64,000 nt of DNA. Origin: Shewanella nanhaiensis. GTDB taxonomy: Bacteria; Pseudomonadota; Gammaproteobacteria; Enterobacterales; Shewanellaceae. The position numbers were made by a program, and so were the translations under genes. The stretch covers positions 1-64,000 of the forward strand of contig NZ_JAHZST010000017.1 of the NCBI RefSeq assembly GCF_019457885.1, in the 5' to 3' direction. Positions 9,005 through 17,480 of the stretch are shown in pieces; position 1 is the stretch's first letter; every line of letters begins with the position of its first letter. A model generated the notes under the pieces. The model searched no databases. It was given only the letters and a program-made list of their open reading frames with translations, and was not told the DNA's origin.

Positions 9005-9208
9005 GTCATTAATCGCAAGACTGATTAGGTATAACAAGTTGTACTATAAAGTCAGTCACCGCAAGGCTGAAAAAGTATAAATTGTGGTATTCTAAGCTCA
9101 GTAATCTGAAGACTGATAGGGTATAGCAAGTTCTACTATTATTTTCAGTAACCGCAAGGCTGATTGAGTACGCGTTGTGTATTCTATGGTCAATAATCGC
9201 AAGACTGC
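9005..9208 (+). repeat. Five-unit ~46-bp tandem repeat of hairpins in the ftsH leader
   Basis: Units start near 9006, 9052, 9098, 9145 and 9190. Each begins with a 19-base hairpin: outer stem TCAG/CTGA (weaker in units 1 and 5), a three-base bulge (TAA, or TCA in unit 2), an inner two-base stem and a four-base loop that is GCAA in four units and TGAA in one. The inner pair changes in step: C-G in units 2 and 4, T-A in units 1, 3 and 5. Units alternate in type, giving a roughly 92-bp super-repeat. Spacers share GTATA(A/G)CAAGTT-like sequence, which in unit 1 can itself pair (GTATAAC with GTTGTAC). No frame runs through it. Its role is unknown. Confidence 0.8.
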
Positions 9209-9233
9209 ATGAGGTCTAGTAATTTTGAGTGAT

Positions 9234-11198
9234 ATGGCAAAAAATTTAATTCTCTGGGTTGTCATCGCCGTGGTGTTGATGTCTGTATTTCAGGGTTATT
9301 CCCCCTCTTCTTCCAGCGCGTCGAAGATGGATTATTCCGCTTTTTTAGATGATGTTCGTAGTGGACAGATTAATACCGTCGAAATAAAAAGCGATCAGCG
9401 TACGATTGAAGGTACTAAGCGCACCGGGGAGAAATTCACGACGATTATGCCTCTGTTTGATAAAGATCTGATTAATGATCTTGATCGAAAAGGGATCGTG
9501 ATGAAGGGTCAGGAAGCTGAAGAGTCAGGATTTTTAACTCAGATCTTTATCTCTTGGTTCCCTATGCTATTGCTTATCGGTGTGTGGATATTCTTCATGC
9601 GTCAGATGCAAGGTGGCGGCGGTAAAGGCGCAATGTCATTTGGTAAAAGTAAAGCCAAATTGATGAGCGAAGATCAGATCAAGACGACCTTTGGTGATGT
9701 TGCTGGTTGTGACGAAGCTAAAGAGGACGTTAAGGAGCTGGTTGATTACCTTAAAGAGCCAACTAAATTCCAAAAACTAGGTGGTCGTATTCCTACTGGT
9801 GTTCTGCTTGTTGGTCCTCCTGGTACAGGTAAGACTTTGCTAGCAAAAGCGATTGCTGGTGAAGCTAAGGTGCCTTTCTTTACCATTTCAGGTTCTGATT
9901 TTGTTGAGATGTTTGTTGGTGTCGGTGCATCTCGTGTGCGTGACATGTTCGAGCAAGCTAAGAAATCTGCACCTTGTATCATCTTTATCGATGAGATCGA
10001 TGCCGTAGGTCGCCAACGTGGCGCAGGTGTTGGTGGTGGACACGATGAACGTGAACAGACATTGAACCAGATGTTGGTTGAGATGGATGGTTTCGAAGGT
10101 AATGAAGGTGTGATCGTCATCGCCGCAACCAACCGTCCAGACGTACTGGATGCTGCACTGCTTCGTCCAGGTCGTTTTGACCGTCAAGTGGTGGTTGGTC
10201 TGCCTGATGTTCGTGGTCGTGAACAGATCTTAAAGGTGCATATGCGTAAAGTGCCTTTAGCTGATGATGTTAAAGCGAGCGTGATTGCACGTGGTACTCC
10301 TGGATTCTCTGGTGCTGACTTGGCAAACTTAGTCAACGAAGCAGCACTGTTTGCAGCTCGTGGCAACCGACGTATTGTTGGTATGGAAGAGTTCGAAAGT
10401 GCTAAAGACAAGATCATGATGGGGGCTGAGCGCCGCACTATGGTTATGTCTGAGGAAGAGAAAGAGATGACCGCTTACCATGAAGCGGGCCATGCTATTG
10501 TAGGTTGCTTAGTGCCTGAGCACGACCCTGTGCATAAGGTAACGATTATTCCGCGCGGCCGTGCATTAGGTGTGACTTTCTTCCTGCCTGAAGCGGATGC
10601 TATTAGTCAAAGTCGCCGTAAGCTAGAGAGCCAAATCTCAGTGGCTTATGGTGGAAGACTTGCCGAAGAGATTATTTATGGCAGCGAGCGAGTATCTACT
10701 GGTGCTTCTCAAGACATTAAATATGCAACGTCGATTGCGCGTAACATGGTGACCCAATGGGGCTTCTCTGAAAAGTTAGGTCCAGTTCTTTACGCCGAAG
10801 ATGAAAACGAAGTCTTCCTAGGGCGTAGCATGGGCAAATCACAACATATGTCAGATGAGACAGCGAGTATTATCGATCTTGAGGTTAAAACGCTTATTGA
10901 TAATAACTATCAACGTGCTCAGACATTCTTGAATGACAACATGGATATTCTTCATGCCATGAAAGATGCGTTGATGAAGTATGAGACTATCGATGCTAAT
11001 CAGATCGATGATCTGATGGAGCGCAGAGAAGTTCGTGACCCTGTTGATTGGAACATGGATGATAATGGTTCAAGCAATGACAAAGGTGGCAAGCCTGCTC
11101 AATCAGATAACACTCCTGTTCAAGAGGAAGTGAAAGCTGAACCTGAACAAGCTAATGCACCTGATGTTAATGAAGCAGATGAATCAACAGCTAAGTAA
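9234..11198 (+). CDS. ftsH: ATP-dependent zinc metalloprotease FtsH
   Basis: A hexameric inner-membrane AAA+ protease that degrades misfolded membrane proteins and short-lived regulators. Two membrane helices flank a short periplasmic domain (the second is in ISWFPMLLLIGVWIFFM). Next come Walker A GPPGTGKT (about 193-200), Walker B IIFIDEID (about 249), the second region of homology (ATNRPDVLDAALLRPGRFDR) and the zinc-binding HEAGH (about 416). The Asn/Glu-rich C-terminal tail is poorly conserved. A TTG at 9225 would add MSD; the ATG at 9234 matches the accepted E. coli start. The leader contains the tandem hairpin array. Confidence 0.97.
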   Translation: MAKNLILWVVIAVVLMSVFQGYSPSSSSASKMDYSAFLDDVRSGQINTVEIKSDQRTIEGTKRTGEKFTTIMPLFDKDLINDLDRKGIVMKGQEAEESGFLTQIFISWFPMLLLIGVWIFFMRQMQGGGGKGAMSFGKSKAKLMSEDQIKTTFGDVAGCDEAKEDVKELVDYLKEPTKFQKLGGRIPTGVLLVGPPGTGKTLLAKAIAGEAKVPFFTISGSDFVEMFVGVGASRVRDMFEQAKKSAPCIIFIDEIDAVGRQRGAGVGGGHDEREQTLNQMLVEMDGFEGNEGVIVIAATNRPDVLDAALLRPGRFDRQVVVGLPDVRGREQILKVHMRKVPLADDVKASVIARGTPGFSGADLANLVNEAALFAARGNRRIVGMEEFESAKDKIMMGAERRTMVMSEEEKEMTAYHEAGHAIVGCLVPEHDPVHKVTIIPRGRALGVTFFLPEADAISQSRRKLESQISVAYGGRLAEEIIYGSERVSTGASQDIKYATSIARNMVTQWGFSEKLGPVLYAEDENEVFLGRSMGKSQHMSDETASIIDLEVKTLIDNNYQRAQTFLNDNMDILHAMKDALMKYETIDANQIDDLMERREVRDPVDWNMDDNGSSNDKGGKPAQSDNTPVQEEVKAEPEQANAPDVNEADESTAK

Positions 11199-11218
11199 TT
11201 AGCTTTTGCTGACGAAAA

Positions 11219-11246
11219 GAAAACCCCGCTATGGGGTTTTCTTGTT
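11219..11246 (+). terminator. ftsH terminator
   Basis: The nine-base stem GAAAACCCC/GGGGTTTTC with a GCTAT loop is followed by a T-rich tail. The ATG inside it (11231) is in frame with folP but is not its start. Confidence 0.85.
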
Positions 11247-11272
11247 TTCAAAAGGTAAACTCAGGAGTCTTA

Positions 11273-12112
11273 GTGTATAAAATTCGAAGTGGTGATAAAT
11301 CCCTAGATCTTGCTAGCCCAGTAGTGATGGGGATCCTCAATGTTACGCCTGATTCATTTTCAGATGGTGGGCAGTTTTCCAGTTTCCAGCGCGCATGCGA
11401 ACATACTGATCAAATGATTGCTCAGGGAGCAAGCTTTATCGATATCGGTGGAGAGTCCACAAGGCCTGGCGCGGAAGAAGTGAGCTTAGATGAGGAGCTT
11501 CTTAGGGTCATTCCTCTAATTGAATATGTCGCTAAGCATCATGATGTTTGGATATCGGTCGATACCAGTAAAGCTGCTGTGATGGAAGCGGCGGTTAACG
11601 CCGGAGCTAACCTTATTAACGATGTGCGAGCTCTTCAGGAGGAGGGCGCACTAGAGGTTGCTGCTAAACTACAGGTGCCAGTTTGCCTTATGCATATGCA
11701 GGGACAACCTAGGACAATGCAGGCCTCTCCTGAGTATCATGATGTGGTTGAAGACATTAAGCGCTTTTTTGAAAGCCGTATTCAGGCATGCATTGATGCT
11801 GGAATTAAGCGTGAAAATATTATTTTAGACCCAGGTTTTGGTTTCGGTAAAACTCTGTCCCATAACTATGAACTACTCAATCGTTTAGCGGAGTTTCAAG
11901 AGTTAGCACTGCCACTACTTATTGGTGTGTCGCGTAAAAGCATGATGGGAAATCTGTTAAATCGAGATACATCTGAGCGTTTAGCGGGAAGTTTAGCTGG
12001 CGTGTTACTGGCAGCGCAAAGAGGAGGAGATATCTTTAGAGTTCATGACGTGCCTGAGACCGTCGATGTACTTAAGGTGCTTTTAGCAACGAGTCATTAT
12101 AAAAATCTTTAG
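11273..12112 (+). CDS. folP: Dihydropteroate synthase
   Basis: Condenses 6-hydroxymethyl-dihydropterin pyrophosphate with p-aminobenzoate in folate synthesis; the target of sulfonamides. The 279 residues contain the signature VMGILNVTPDSFSDGG near the start, the second motif GGESTRPGAEEV, DPGFGFGKTLSHN and SRKSMMG. The GTG at 11273 is chosen because AGGAG (11263-11267) precedes it by five bases and the length then fits the family. The longer frame would begin inside the ftsH terminator. GlmM follows, as in E. coli. Confidence 0.95.
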   Translation: MYKIRSGDKSLDLASPVVMGILNVTPDSFSDGGQFSSFQRACEHTDQMIAQGASFIDIGGESTRPGAEEVSLDEELLRVIPLIEYVAKHHDVWISVDTSKAAVMEAAVNAGANLINDVRALQEEGALEVAAKLQVPVCLMHMQGQPRTMQASPEYHDVVEDIKRFFESRIQACIDAGIKRENIILDPGFGFGKTLSHNYELLNRLAEFQELALPLLIGVSRKSMMGNLLNRDTSERLAGSLAGVLLAAQRGGDIFRVHDVPETVDVLKVLLATSHYKNL

Positions 12113-12260
12113 TTAATTATTTAGGGTTATCACACAGATCTTTTTATAAACACAGTGATAACATTTGTCTCTGTTCAGCTTAGGTTAGGGTTTGAACAGT
12201 AGACTGGTAGCGTTTTTTATTTTTCTATCCCTTCGCTAAGACAGAGATGGATTTGGGGTT

Positions 12261-13598
12261 ATGAGTATGAGAAAGTTTTTTGGAACAGACGGTATCCGCG
12301 GTAAAGTTGGCGCGGGCAAGATGACACCTGAGCTGGCGTTAAAGTTAGGCTGGGCGGCTGGAAGAGTATTATCGCGCACAGGCACTCAAAAAGTGATCAT
12401 TGGTAAAGATACCCGTATTTCAGGTTATCTCTTTGAGTCGGCAATGGAAGCTGGATTATCGGCCGCAGGCCTCAACGTTATGTTGATGGGACCTATGCCA
12501 ACACCTGCCGTGGCGTATTTGACCAGAACCTTTAGGGCTGAAGCTGGCGTTGTGATCAGTGCATCACACAACCCTTATTATGATAATGGGATTAAATTTT
12601 TCTCCACCGATGGCAGTAAACTTGACGATGAAGTCGAGCTTGAGATCGAACGTGAGCTTGAAAAGCCGCTTACCTGTGTTGAGTCACACCTATTAGGCAA
12701 GGTGTCTCGTATTGACGATGCTCCTGGCCGTTACATTGAGTATTGTAAAGGTAACTTCCCTGCAGAGCATACGCTACGTGGACTGAAAATTGTTGTCGAT
12801 TGTGCCCATGGCGCCACTTATCATATCGCACCTAATGTCTTTCGTGAGCTAGGGGCGGATGTTATCGCTATCGGTGATAAACCAGATGGGCTGAACATCA
12901 ACCATGAGGTCGGCGCGACCTCTATGGCTAAGATTTGTGAAACCGTTGTCGCTGAAAAGGCTGATTTAGGAATTGCACTCGACGGTGATGGTGACCGAAT
13001 CATGATGGTTAACCGTGAAGGTAGGGTCATCGATGGTGATGAGATCCTTTATATACTGGCTTGTGATGCCAAGCTTCGCGGCGTACTTTGTGGCGGTGTG
13101 GTTGGCACATTGATGTCTAATTTAGGTTTGGACCTTGCGCTGCAAGAGCTTGATATCCCGTTTGCTCGCTCCAACGTGGGCGATCGTTATGTGATGACCA
13201 TGTTGAAAGAGAAGGGCTGGCGCATTGGTGGTGAAAACTCAGGCCATATCCTCAACTTAGACCATGGCACTACGGGGGATGGTATTGTGGCTGGCATTTT
13301 GGTGCTTGCTGCTATGTGTCGTCAAAATGCAACACTTGAGCAGTTGACGGCTAATATTAAGATGCTACCGCAAGTACTTGTTAACGTTCGTTTCGAGGGA
13401 GACCATGATCCTTTAGCTTCTGATGAGGTGCTTAATGCACAAAAAGAGGTTGAGTCACAACTGGGTGAGCGTGGTCGAGTATTATTAAGAAAATCGGGTA
13501 CAGAACCTTTGATCCGTGTGATGGTTGAAGGTGATGTCGAAGCCGATGTCATTAAGTATGCTAACTATATTGCCGATGCAGTGAGAAACTTAGTTTAA
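12261..13598 (+). CDS. glmM: Phosphoglucosamine mutase
   Basis: Interconverts glucosamine-6-phosphate and glucosamine-1-phosphate on the path to UDP-N-acetylglucosamine for peptidoglycan and LPS. The 445 residues include the N-terminal FFGTDGIRG, the phosphoserine loop ISASHNPYYDNG (Ser about 102), the metal-binding DGDGDRIMMV and the C-terminal substrate loop RKSGTEPLIRVM. ATG codons at 12261 and 12267 are both possible, with GGGG just upstream. The 148 bases before it hold an inverted repeat GTTATCAC/GTGATAAC (12126-12162) with no T-run. Confidence 0.97.
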   Translation: MSMRKFFGTDGIRGKVGAGKMTPELALKLGWAAGRVLSRTGTQKVIIGKDTRISGYLFESAMEAGLSAAGLNVMLMGPMPTPAVAYLTRTFRAEAGVVISASHNPYYDNGIKFFSTDGSKLDDEVELEIERELEKPLTCVESHLLGKVSRIDDAPGRYIEYCKGNFPAEHTLRGLKIVVDCAHGATYHIAPNVFRELGADVIAIGDKPDGLNINHEVGATSMAKICETVVAEKADLGIALDGDGDRIMMVNREGRVIDGDEILYILACDAKLRGVLCGGVVGTLMSNLGLDLALQELDIPFARSNVGDRYVMTMLKEKGWRIGGENSGHILNLDHGTTGDGIVAGILVLAAMCRQNATLEQLTANIKMLPQVLVNVRFEGDHDPLASDEVLNAQKEVESQLGERGRVLLRKSGTEPLIRVMVEGDVEADVIKYANYIADAVRNLV

Positions 13599-13622
13599 TT
13601 ATTGTACTATTTAATGATAAAG

Positions 13623-13655
13623 AATTAGCTAACGTGAGTTGGCTAATTTTTTTTA
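13623..13655 (+). terminator. glmM terminator
   Basis: An 11-base stem AATTAGCTAAC/GTTGGCTAATT (one G-T pair) with a GTGA loop leads into a run of T. Confidence 0.9.
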
Positions 13656-13739
13656 AATAGGATTTGATTAATAAATAGTTATATGCGGATGAAAAAGCAG
13701 CGTTCCGTCATTTAATCCCAAATATTACCACTTTAGGTA

Positions 13740-13768
13740 TTGTAAGTTTCTAATCGGTTCGCTATTAT
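13740..13768 (+). promoter_or_regulatory. Predicted sigma-70 promoter for tpiA
   Basis: TTGTAA (13740-13745) and TATTAT (13763-13768) are separated by 17 bases. They lie 27 bases before the tpiA ATG, downstream of the glmM terminator. Confidence 0.6.
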
Positions 13769-13794
13769 CCTCACCGCTTTCAGAGGAGACACAG

Positions 13795-14577
13795 ATGGCA
13801 CTCAGACGTCCAATGGTCGCTGGTAACTGGAAAATGAATGGCAGTGCACAGCTTGCACAAGAGCTATTTAAAAAGTTCGCTACCAAACTTCAAAATGATT
13901 CTGCGGAAGTGGTCTTGTGTCCGCCAACGATTTATCTAGAGAGCGTACGTCAGCAGTTAGACGCTAACAAGGAAGCCTTAAATGGTTGTCTTGTCAGAAT
14001 GGGCGCACAAAATCTTAGTCAACATGATTTTGGTGCTTATACTGGTGAAGTGTCAGGGCAGATGTTAAAAGATTCAGGATGTCGATATGTTATTATCGGA
14101 CACTCCGAACGTCGCCGTATGTACGGAGAGACGAGTGATATCGTTGCAGAGAAGTTTGCTGCAGCACAAAAACATGGTTTGACTCCAATATTATGTGTTG
14201 GTGAGTCAGGTCCAGCTAGAGAAGCGAGACGCACCTTTGAGGTGATCGCAGAAGAGTTAGATGTCGTCATTGAGAAAAATGGCACCATGGCTTTTGATAA
14301 CGCAATTATCGCCTACGAGCCTTTATGGGCTGTAGGAACTGGTAAAAGTGCTACGCCAGAGCAGGCTCAAGAAGTTCATGCGTTTATACGCAAACGCCTC
14401 TCTGAAGTGTCTCCATTTATTGGAGAGAATATCAGGATTTTGTACGGTGGCAGCGTAACACCGAGTAATGCAGCAGATTTATTTGCTCAACCTGATGTCG
14501 ATGGTGGATTGATTGGCGGAGTGAGCTTAAACTCTACCGAGTTTCTAAGTTTATGTTCCATAGCGATGAGCGCATAA
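13795..14577 (+). CDS. tpiA: Triosephosphate isomerase
   Basis: Interconverts dihydroxyacetone phosphate and glyceraldehyde-3-phosphate in glycolysis and gluconeogenesis. The 260 residues begin with RPMVAGNWKMNGS, where Asn and Lys bind phosphate. The catalytic His is in YVIIGHSERR and the catalytic Glu in AYEPLWAVGTGKSATPEQ. The phosphate-binding loop is ILYGGSVTPSNA. GAGGAGA precedes the ATG. SecG starts one base after the stop, so the two genes are probably co-transcribed. This tpiA-secG arrangement is a known Shewanella/Vibrio variant of the E. coli glmM-secG order. Confidence 0.97.
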   Translation: MALRRPMVAGNWKMNGSAQLAQELFKKFATKLQNDSAEVVLCPPTIYLESVRQQLDANKEALNGCLVRMGAQNLSQHDFGAYTGEVSGQMLKDSGCRYVIIGHSERRRMYGETSDIVAEKFAAAQKHGLTPILCVGESGPAREARRTFEVIAEELDVVIEKNGTMAFDNAIIAYEPLWAVGTGKSATPEQAQEVHAFIRKRLSEVSPFIGENIRILYGGSVTPSNAADLFAQPDVDGGLIGGVSLNSTEFLSLCSIAMSA

Positions 14578-14578
14578 T

Positions 14579-14920
14579 ATGTACGAAGTATTAATGGTTG
14601 TTTACTTGTTGGTTGCAATTGGTCTAGTAGGCCTGATTTTAATCCAGCAAGGTAAAGGAGCTGACATGGGGGCCTCATTTGGTGCCGGTGCTTCAGCCAC
14701 TCTGTTCGGTTCATCAGGTGCTGGTAACTTTTTGACTCGTTCAACTGCAATCTTAGCAGTCGGTTTTTTTGCATTAAGTTTGATTATTGGTAACTTAAGC
14801 GCAAATCACGCCAAGAGCGAAGATGCATGGAAAGATTTAAGTTCTGATGCGGCACAAGTAACTGAGCAAGTTACCGATGCAGTAGAGACTCAAAAGTCAG
14901 AAGATAAGATCCCTGACTAA
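14579..14920 (+). CDS. secG: Preprotein translocase subunit SecG
   Basis: Auxiliary inner-membrane subunit of SecYEG. The 113 residues show two membrane helices (about 2-22 and 53-73) joined by the conserved cytosolic loop QQGKGADMGASFGAGASATL. A polar, acidic C-terminal tail is longer than the hydrophobic core requires. It overlaps closely with tpiA upstream and precedes tRNA-Leu, as in E. coli. An inverted repeat ATGCTAC/GTAGCAT (14975-15000) lies between secG and the tRNA and may help end or process the transcript. Confidence 0.95.
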   Translation: MYEVLMVVYLLVAIGLVGLILIQQGKGADMGASFGAGASATLFGSSGAGNFLTRSTAILAVGFFALSLIIGNLSANHAKSEDAWKDLSSDAAQVTEQVTDAVETQKSEDKIPD

Positions 14921-15029
14921 TTCATAAGCTTGCTTATGAAGGTATCAATCGAAAATGATTAATACTGACTGTAAATGCTACTAACCTCTTAACGTAGCAT
15001 ATGTAAAAGCAGTCAAAATATGGTTTTAA

Positions 15030-15116
15030 GCGGATGTGGTGGAATTGGTAGACACGCCAGCTTGAGGGGCTGGTGAGCGAAAGCTCGTGGGGGTTCAAGT
15101 CCCCCCATCCGCACCA
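15030..15116 (+). tRNA. leuU: tRNA-Leu (anticodon GAG)
   Basis: Acceptor stem GCGGATG/CATCCGC, anticodon loop CTTGAGG with GAG flanked by CCAG/CTGG, a long class II variable arm, the GTTCAAGTC T-loop region and an encoded CCA. It sits in the same secG-leuU-metY position as in E. coli. Confidence 0.95.
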
Positions 15117-15196
15117 ATTTCGGTTTGTTGAAACTGTTCATTTATGAGTTGTTTCTTTAAACCAAAATAATAAAGTCGATGTAATGTGCTTTATTA

Positions 15197-15225
15197 TTGC
15201 AAGTAGCTTGATTACTCAATATACT
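15197..15225 (+). promoter_or_regulatory. Predicted promoter of the initiator tRNA/rimP-nusA-infB operon
   Basis: TTGCAA (15197-15202) and TATACT (15220-15225) are 17 bases apart. Transcription would begin just before the tRNA at 15238. Confidence 0.6.
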
Positions 15226-15237
15226 TGCAGCAGTTGA

Positions 15238-15314
<77 letters not shown>

Positions 15315-15365
15315 GCTTCTCAATTGTAGTTTATCTATAATTGTTTACAGGTTCTAAACTCAACG

Positions 15366-15389
15366 ACCTCGTTATTACGGGGTTTTTTG
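15366..15389 (+). terminator. First terminator after metY
   Basis: Stem ACCTCG/CGGGGT (one T-G pair) with a TTATTA loop, then a run of T. It would release the tRNA transcript while allowing some read-through to rimP. Confidence 0.7.
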
Positions 15390-15432
15390 TTATCTGGAAC
15401 TTATAAAATGCCGATTAATCGGTGTTGTACTG

Positions 15433-15453
15433 GGGCTATTTAGCCCTTTTTTG
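15433..15453 (+). terminator. Second terminator after metY
   Basis: Stem GGGCT/AGCCC with an ATTT loop followed by six T, shortly before rimP. Tandem leaky terminators here resemble the E. coli metY-rimP arrangement. Confidence 0.75.
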
Positions 15454-15470
15454 TTTTTCGGGGGGTCACC

Positions 15471-15926
15471 TTGGCAACTATAGAAAATAGACTGGAAGAG
15501 ATGCTTAAATCTCCAGTTGAGGCACTAGGCCACACACTTTGGGGATTAGAGTATATCCAGGCGGGTAAACACTCTGTCGTCAGAGTTTATATCGATAATG
15601 AGAAAGGCGTCTTCATCGAAGATTGCGCCGAAGTTAGCCGCCAGGTCAGTGCTGTGCTAGATGTTGAAGATCCCATCTCAACCGAATACACATTAGAAGT
15701 TTCCTCTCCCGGTGTAGATAGGCCACTTTTTAATGCCGAGCAGTATACTGCTTACATCGATGAGACTGTAAAAATTCAACTGACTATGCCTGTTGCTGGT
15801 AGTCGTAATTTAAAGGGGACCGTTACAGGAGTTGAAGGGCAGATGCTCACACTTACTGTTGATGGTAACGAACTGATTATTGCTTTGGATAATATCCGTA
15901 AAGGCAACCTAATCGCTAAGTTTTGA
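15471..15926 (+). CDS. rimP: Ribosome maturation factor RimP
   Basis: Needed for 30S subunit maturation. The 151 residues carry the family core SAVLDVEDPI, EVSSPGVDRPLF and a C-terminal beta domain ending ALDNIRKGNLIAKF. The start is a TTG preceded by a run of G; no better in-frame ATG exists near the conserved N-terminus, and the length fits. NusA follows after 28 bases. The rare start codon may keep expression low. Confidence 0.94.
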   Translation: MATIENRLEEMLKSPVEALGHTLWGLEYIQAGKHSVVRVYIDNEKGVFIEDCAEVSRQVSAVLDVEDPISTEYTLEVSSPGVDRPLFNAEQYTAYIDETVKIQLTMPVAGSRNLKGTVTGVEGQMLTLTVDGNELIIALDNIRKGNLIAKF

Positions 15927-15954
15927 TGGATTCAAGAATCAACGAGGCAAGAGG

Positions 15955-17454
15955 ATGAATAAAGAGATTTTGCTAGTCGCTGAGGCGGTTTCAAATGAGA
16001 AAGGTGTTCCTCGCGAGAAAATTTTCGAAGCGTTGGAAATAGCATTAGCTACAGCCACCAAGAAAAAATATGAAGGCGATATTGAAGTTCGTGTTCAGAT
16101 CGACCGTAAAACCGGTGGATATGAAACCTTCCGTCGCTGGATGGTTGTTGAAGACACGGGTGAGCCTTTAGAGAACCCTTTTAGTGAAATAACACTGGAA
16201 GCGGCTCAGTTTGAAGATCCTGAAATTCAACTTGGCGACTATATCGAAGATGATATCGAGTCAGTTGTATTTGACCGTATTACGACGCAAACGGCTAAAC
16301 AGGTGATCGTACAGAAGGTTCGTGAAGCTGAACGCGCTCAAGTTGTTGATCAATTTAGAGATAAAGAAGGTGAGTTAATCACTGGTGTTGTTAAAAAGAG
16401 CAATCGCGAAAGTGTTGTGGTTGATCTTGGTAACAATGCTGATGCCGTGTTATTCAAAGAAGATTTGATTTCACGTGAAAGCTTCCGTCCAGGAGATCGT
16501 GTACGCGCTTTGCTATATGCAGTTCGTCCAGAGGCTCGTGGTGCTCAGCTTTTCTTAACTCGTACTAAGCCAGATATGCTTATCGAGCTTTTCCGTGTTG
16601 AAGTACCGGAAATTCAAGATGAGATGATTGAGATCATGGGCGCAGCCCGTGACCCAGGTTCTCGTGCAAAGATTGCCGTTAAATCAAATGATAAGCGTAT
16701 CGATCCTATCGGTGCTTGTGTCGGTATGCGTGGTGCACGTGTACAAGCTGTATCAAATGAGTTAAATGGCGAGCGTGTTGATATCGTGCTTTGGGATGAT
16801 AACCCAGCACAATTTGTTATCAATGCCATGTCACCTGCGGATGTCGCTTCTATCATCGTCGATGAAGATAACCACTCGATGGATATCGCTGTTGAAGCGG
16901 ATAGTTTGGCTCAAGCGATTGGTCGTAATGGTCAAAACGTACGTCTAGCAACTCAACTTTCTGGTTGGGAGCTTAACGTGATGACTGTGGCTGATATGCA
17001 AGCTAAGCATCAGGCAGAGAGCGCGAAGATCGTTAACTTATTTGTTTCGGCATTAGAAGTTGATGAAGATTTTGCTCAAGTACTTGCAGATGAAGGTTTC
17101 ACCTCATTAGAAGAGGTGGCTTACGTTCCTGAGTCTGAATTGATGGAAATTGATGGTTTCGACGAAGAGATCGTTGAAGCGTTGAGAGAGCGAGCTAAAG
17201 CTGCAATCTCTACTCGTGCACTTGCTTCTGAAGAAGCATTAGATGGTGCTGAGCCAAGTGAAGACCTACTTGCACTCGAAGGTCTAGAGAGACACCTAGC
17301 GTTTGTATTAGCGAGTAAAGGCGTTATTACACTAGAAGATTTAGCCGAACAAGGCATTGATGACTTGATCGACATTGAAGAATTGACAGAAGAAAAGGCT
17401 GGTGAGCTCATCATGGCAGCCCGAAATATCTGTTGGTTTGGCGAAGAAGCATAA
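15955..17454 (+). CDS. nusA: Transcription termination/antitermination factor NusA
   Basis: Binds RNA polymerase and nascent RNA and modulates pausing, termination and rRNA antitermination. The 499 residues show the N-terminal polymerase-binding domain (MNKEILLVAEAVSNEKGVPR), an S1 domain (about 135-200, GVVKKSNRESVVVDLG), two KH domains (IGACVGMRGARVQAVSNEL and QAIGRNGQNVRLA) and two C-terminal acidic repeats (about 365-490), as in E. coli. Its stop lies 26 bases before the infB start, so the genes are co-transcribed. Confidence 0.97.
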   Translation: MNKEILLVAEAVSNEKGVPREKIFEALEIALATATKKKYEGDIEVRVQIDRKTGGYETFRRWMVVEDTGEPLENPFSEITLEAAQFEDPEIQLGDYIEDDIESVVFDRITTQTAKQVIVQKVREAERAQVVDQFRDKEGELITGVVKKSNRESVVVDLGNNADAVLFKEDLISRESFRPGDRVRALLYAVRPEARGAQLFLTRTKPDMLIELFRVEVPEIQDEMIEIMGAARDPGSRAKIAVKSNDKRIDPIGACVGMRGARVQAVSNELNGERVDIVLWDDNPAQFVINAMSPADVASIIVDEDNHSMDIAVEADSLAQAIGRNGQNVRLATQLSGWELNVMTVADMQAKHQAESAKIVNLFVSALEVDEDFAQVLADEGFTSLEEVAYVPESELMEIDGFDEEIVEALRERAKAAISTRALASEEALDGAEPSEDLLALEGLERHLAFVLASKGVITLEDLAEQGIDDLIDIEELTEEKAGELIMAARNICWFGEEA

Positions 17455-17480
17455 GTCGATCAACAGAGGGGATTTTACAG

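Noticed and set aside
9005..9208. CRISPR array
   Set aside because: Units are imperfect, spacers are themselves related, and no cas genes are nearby.
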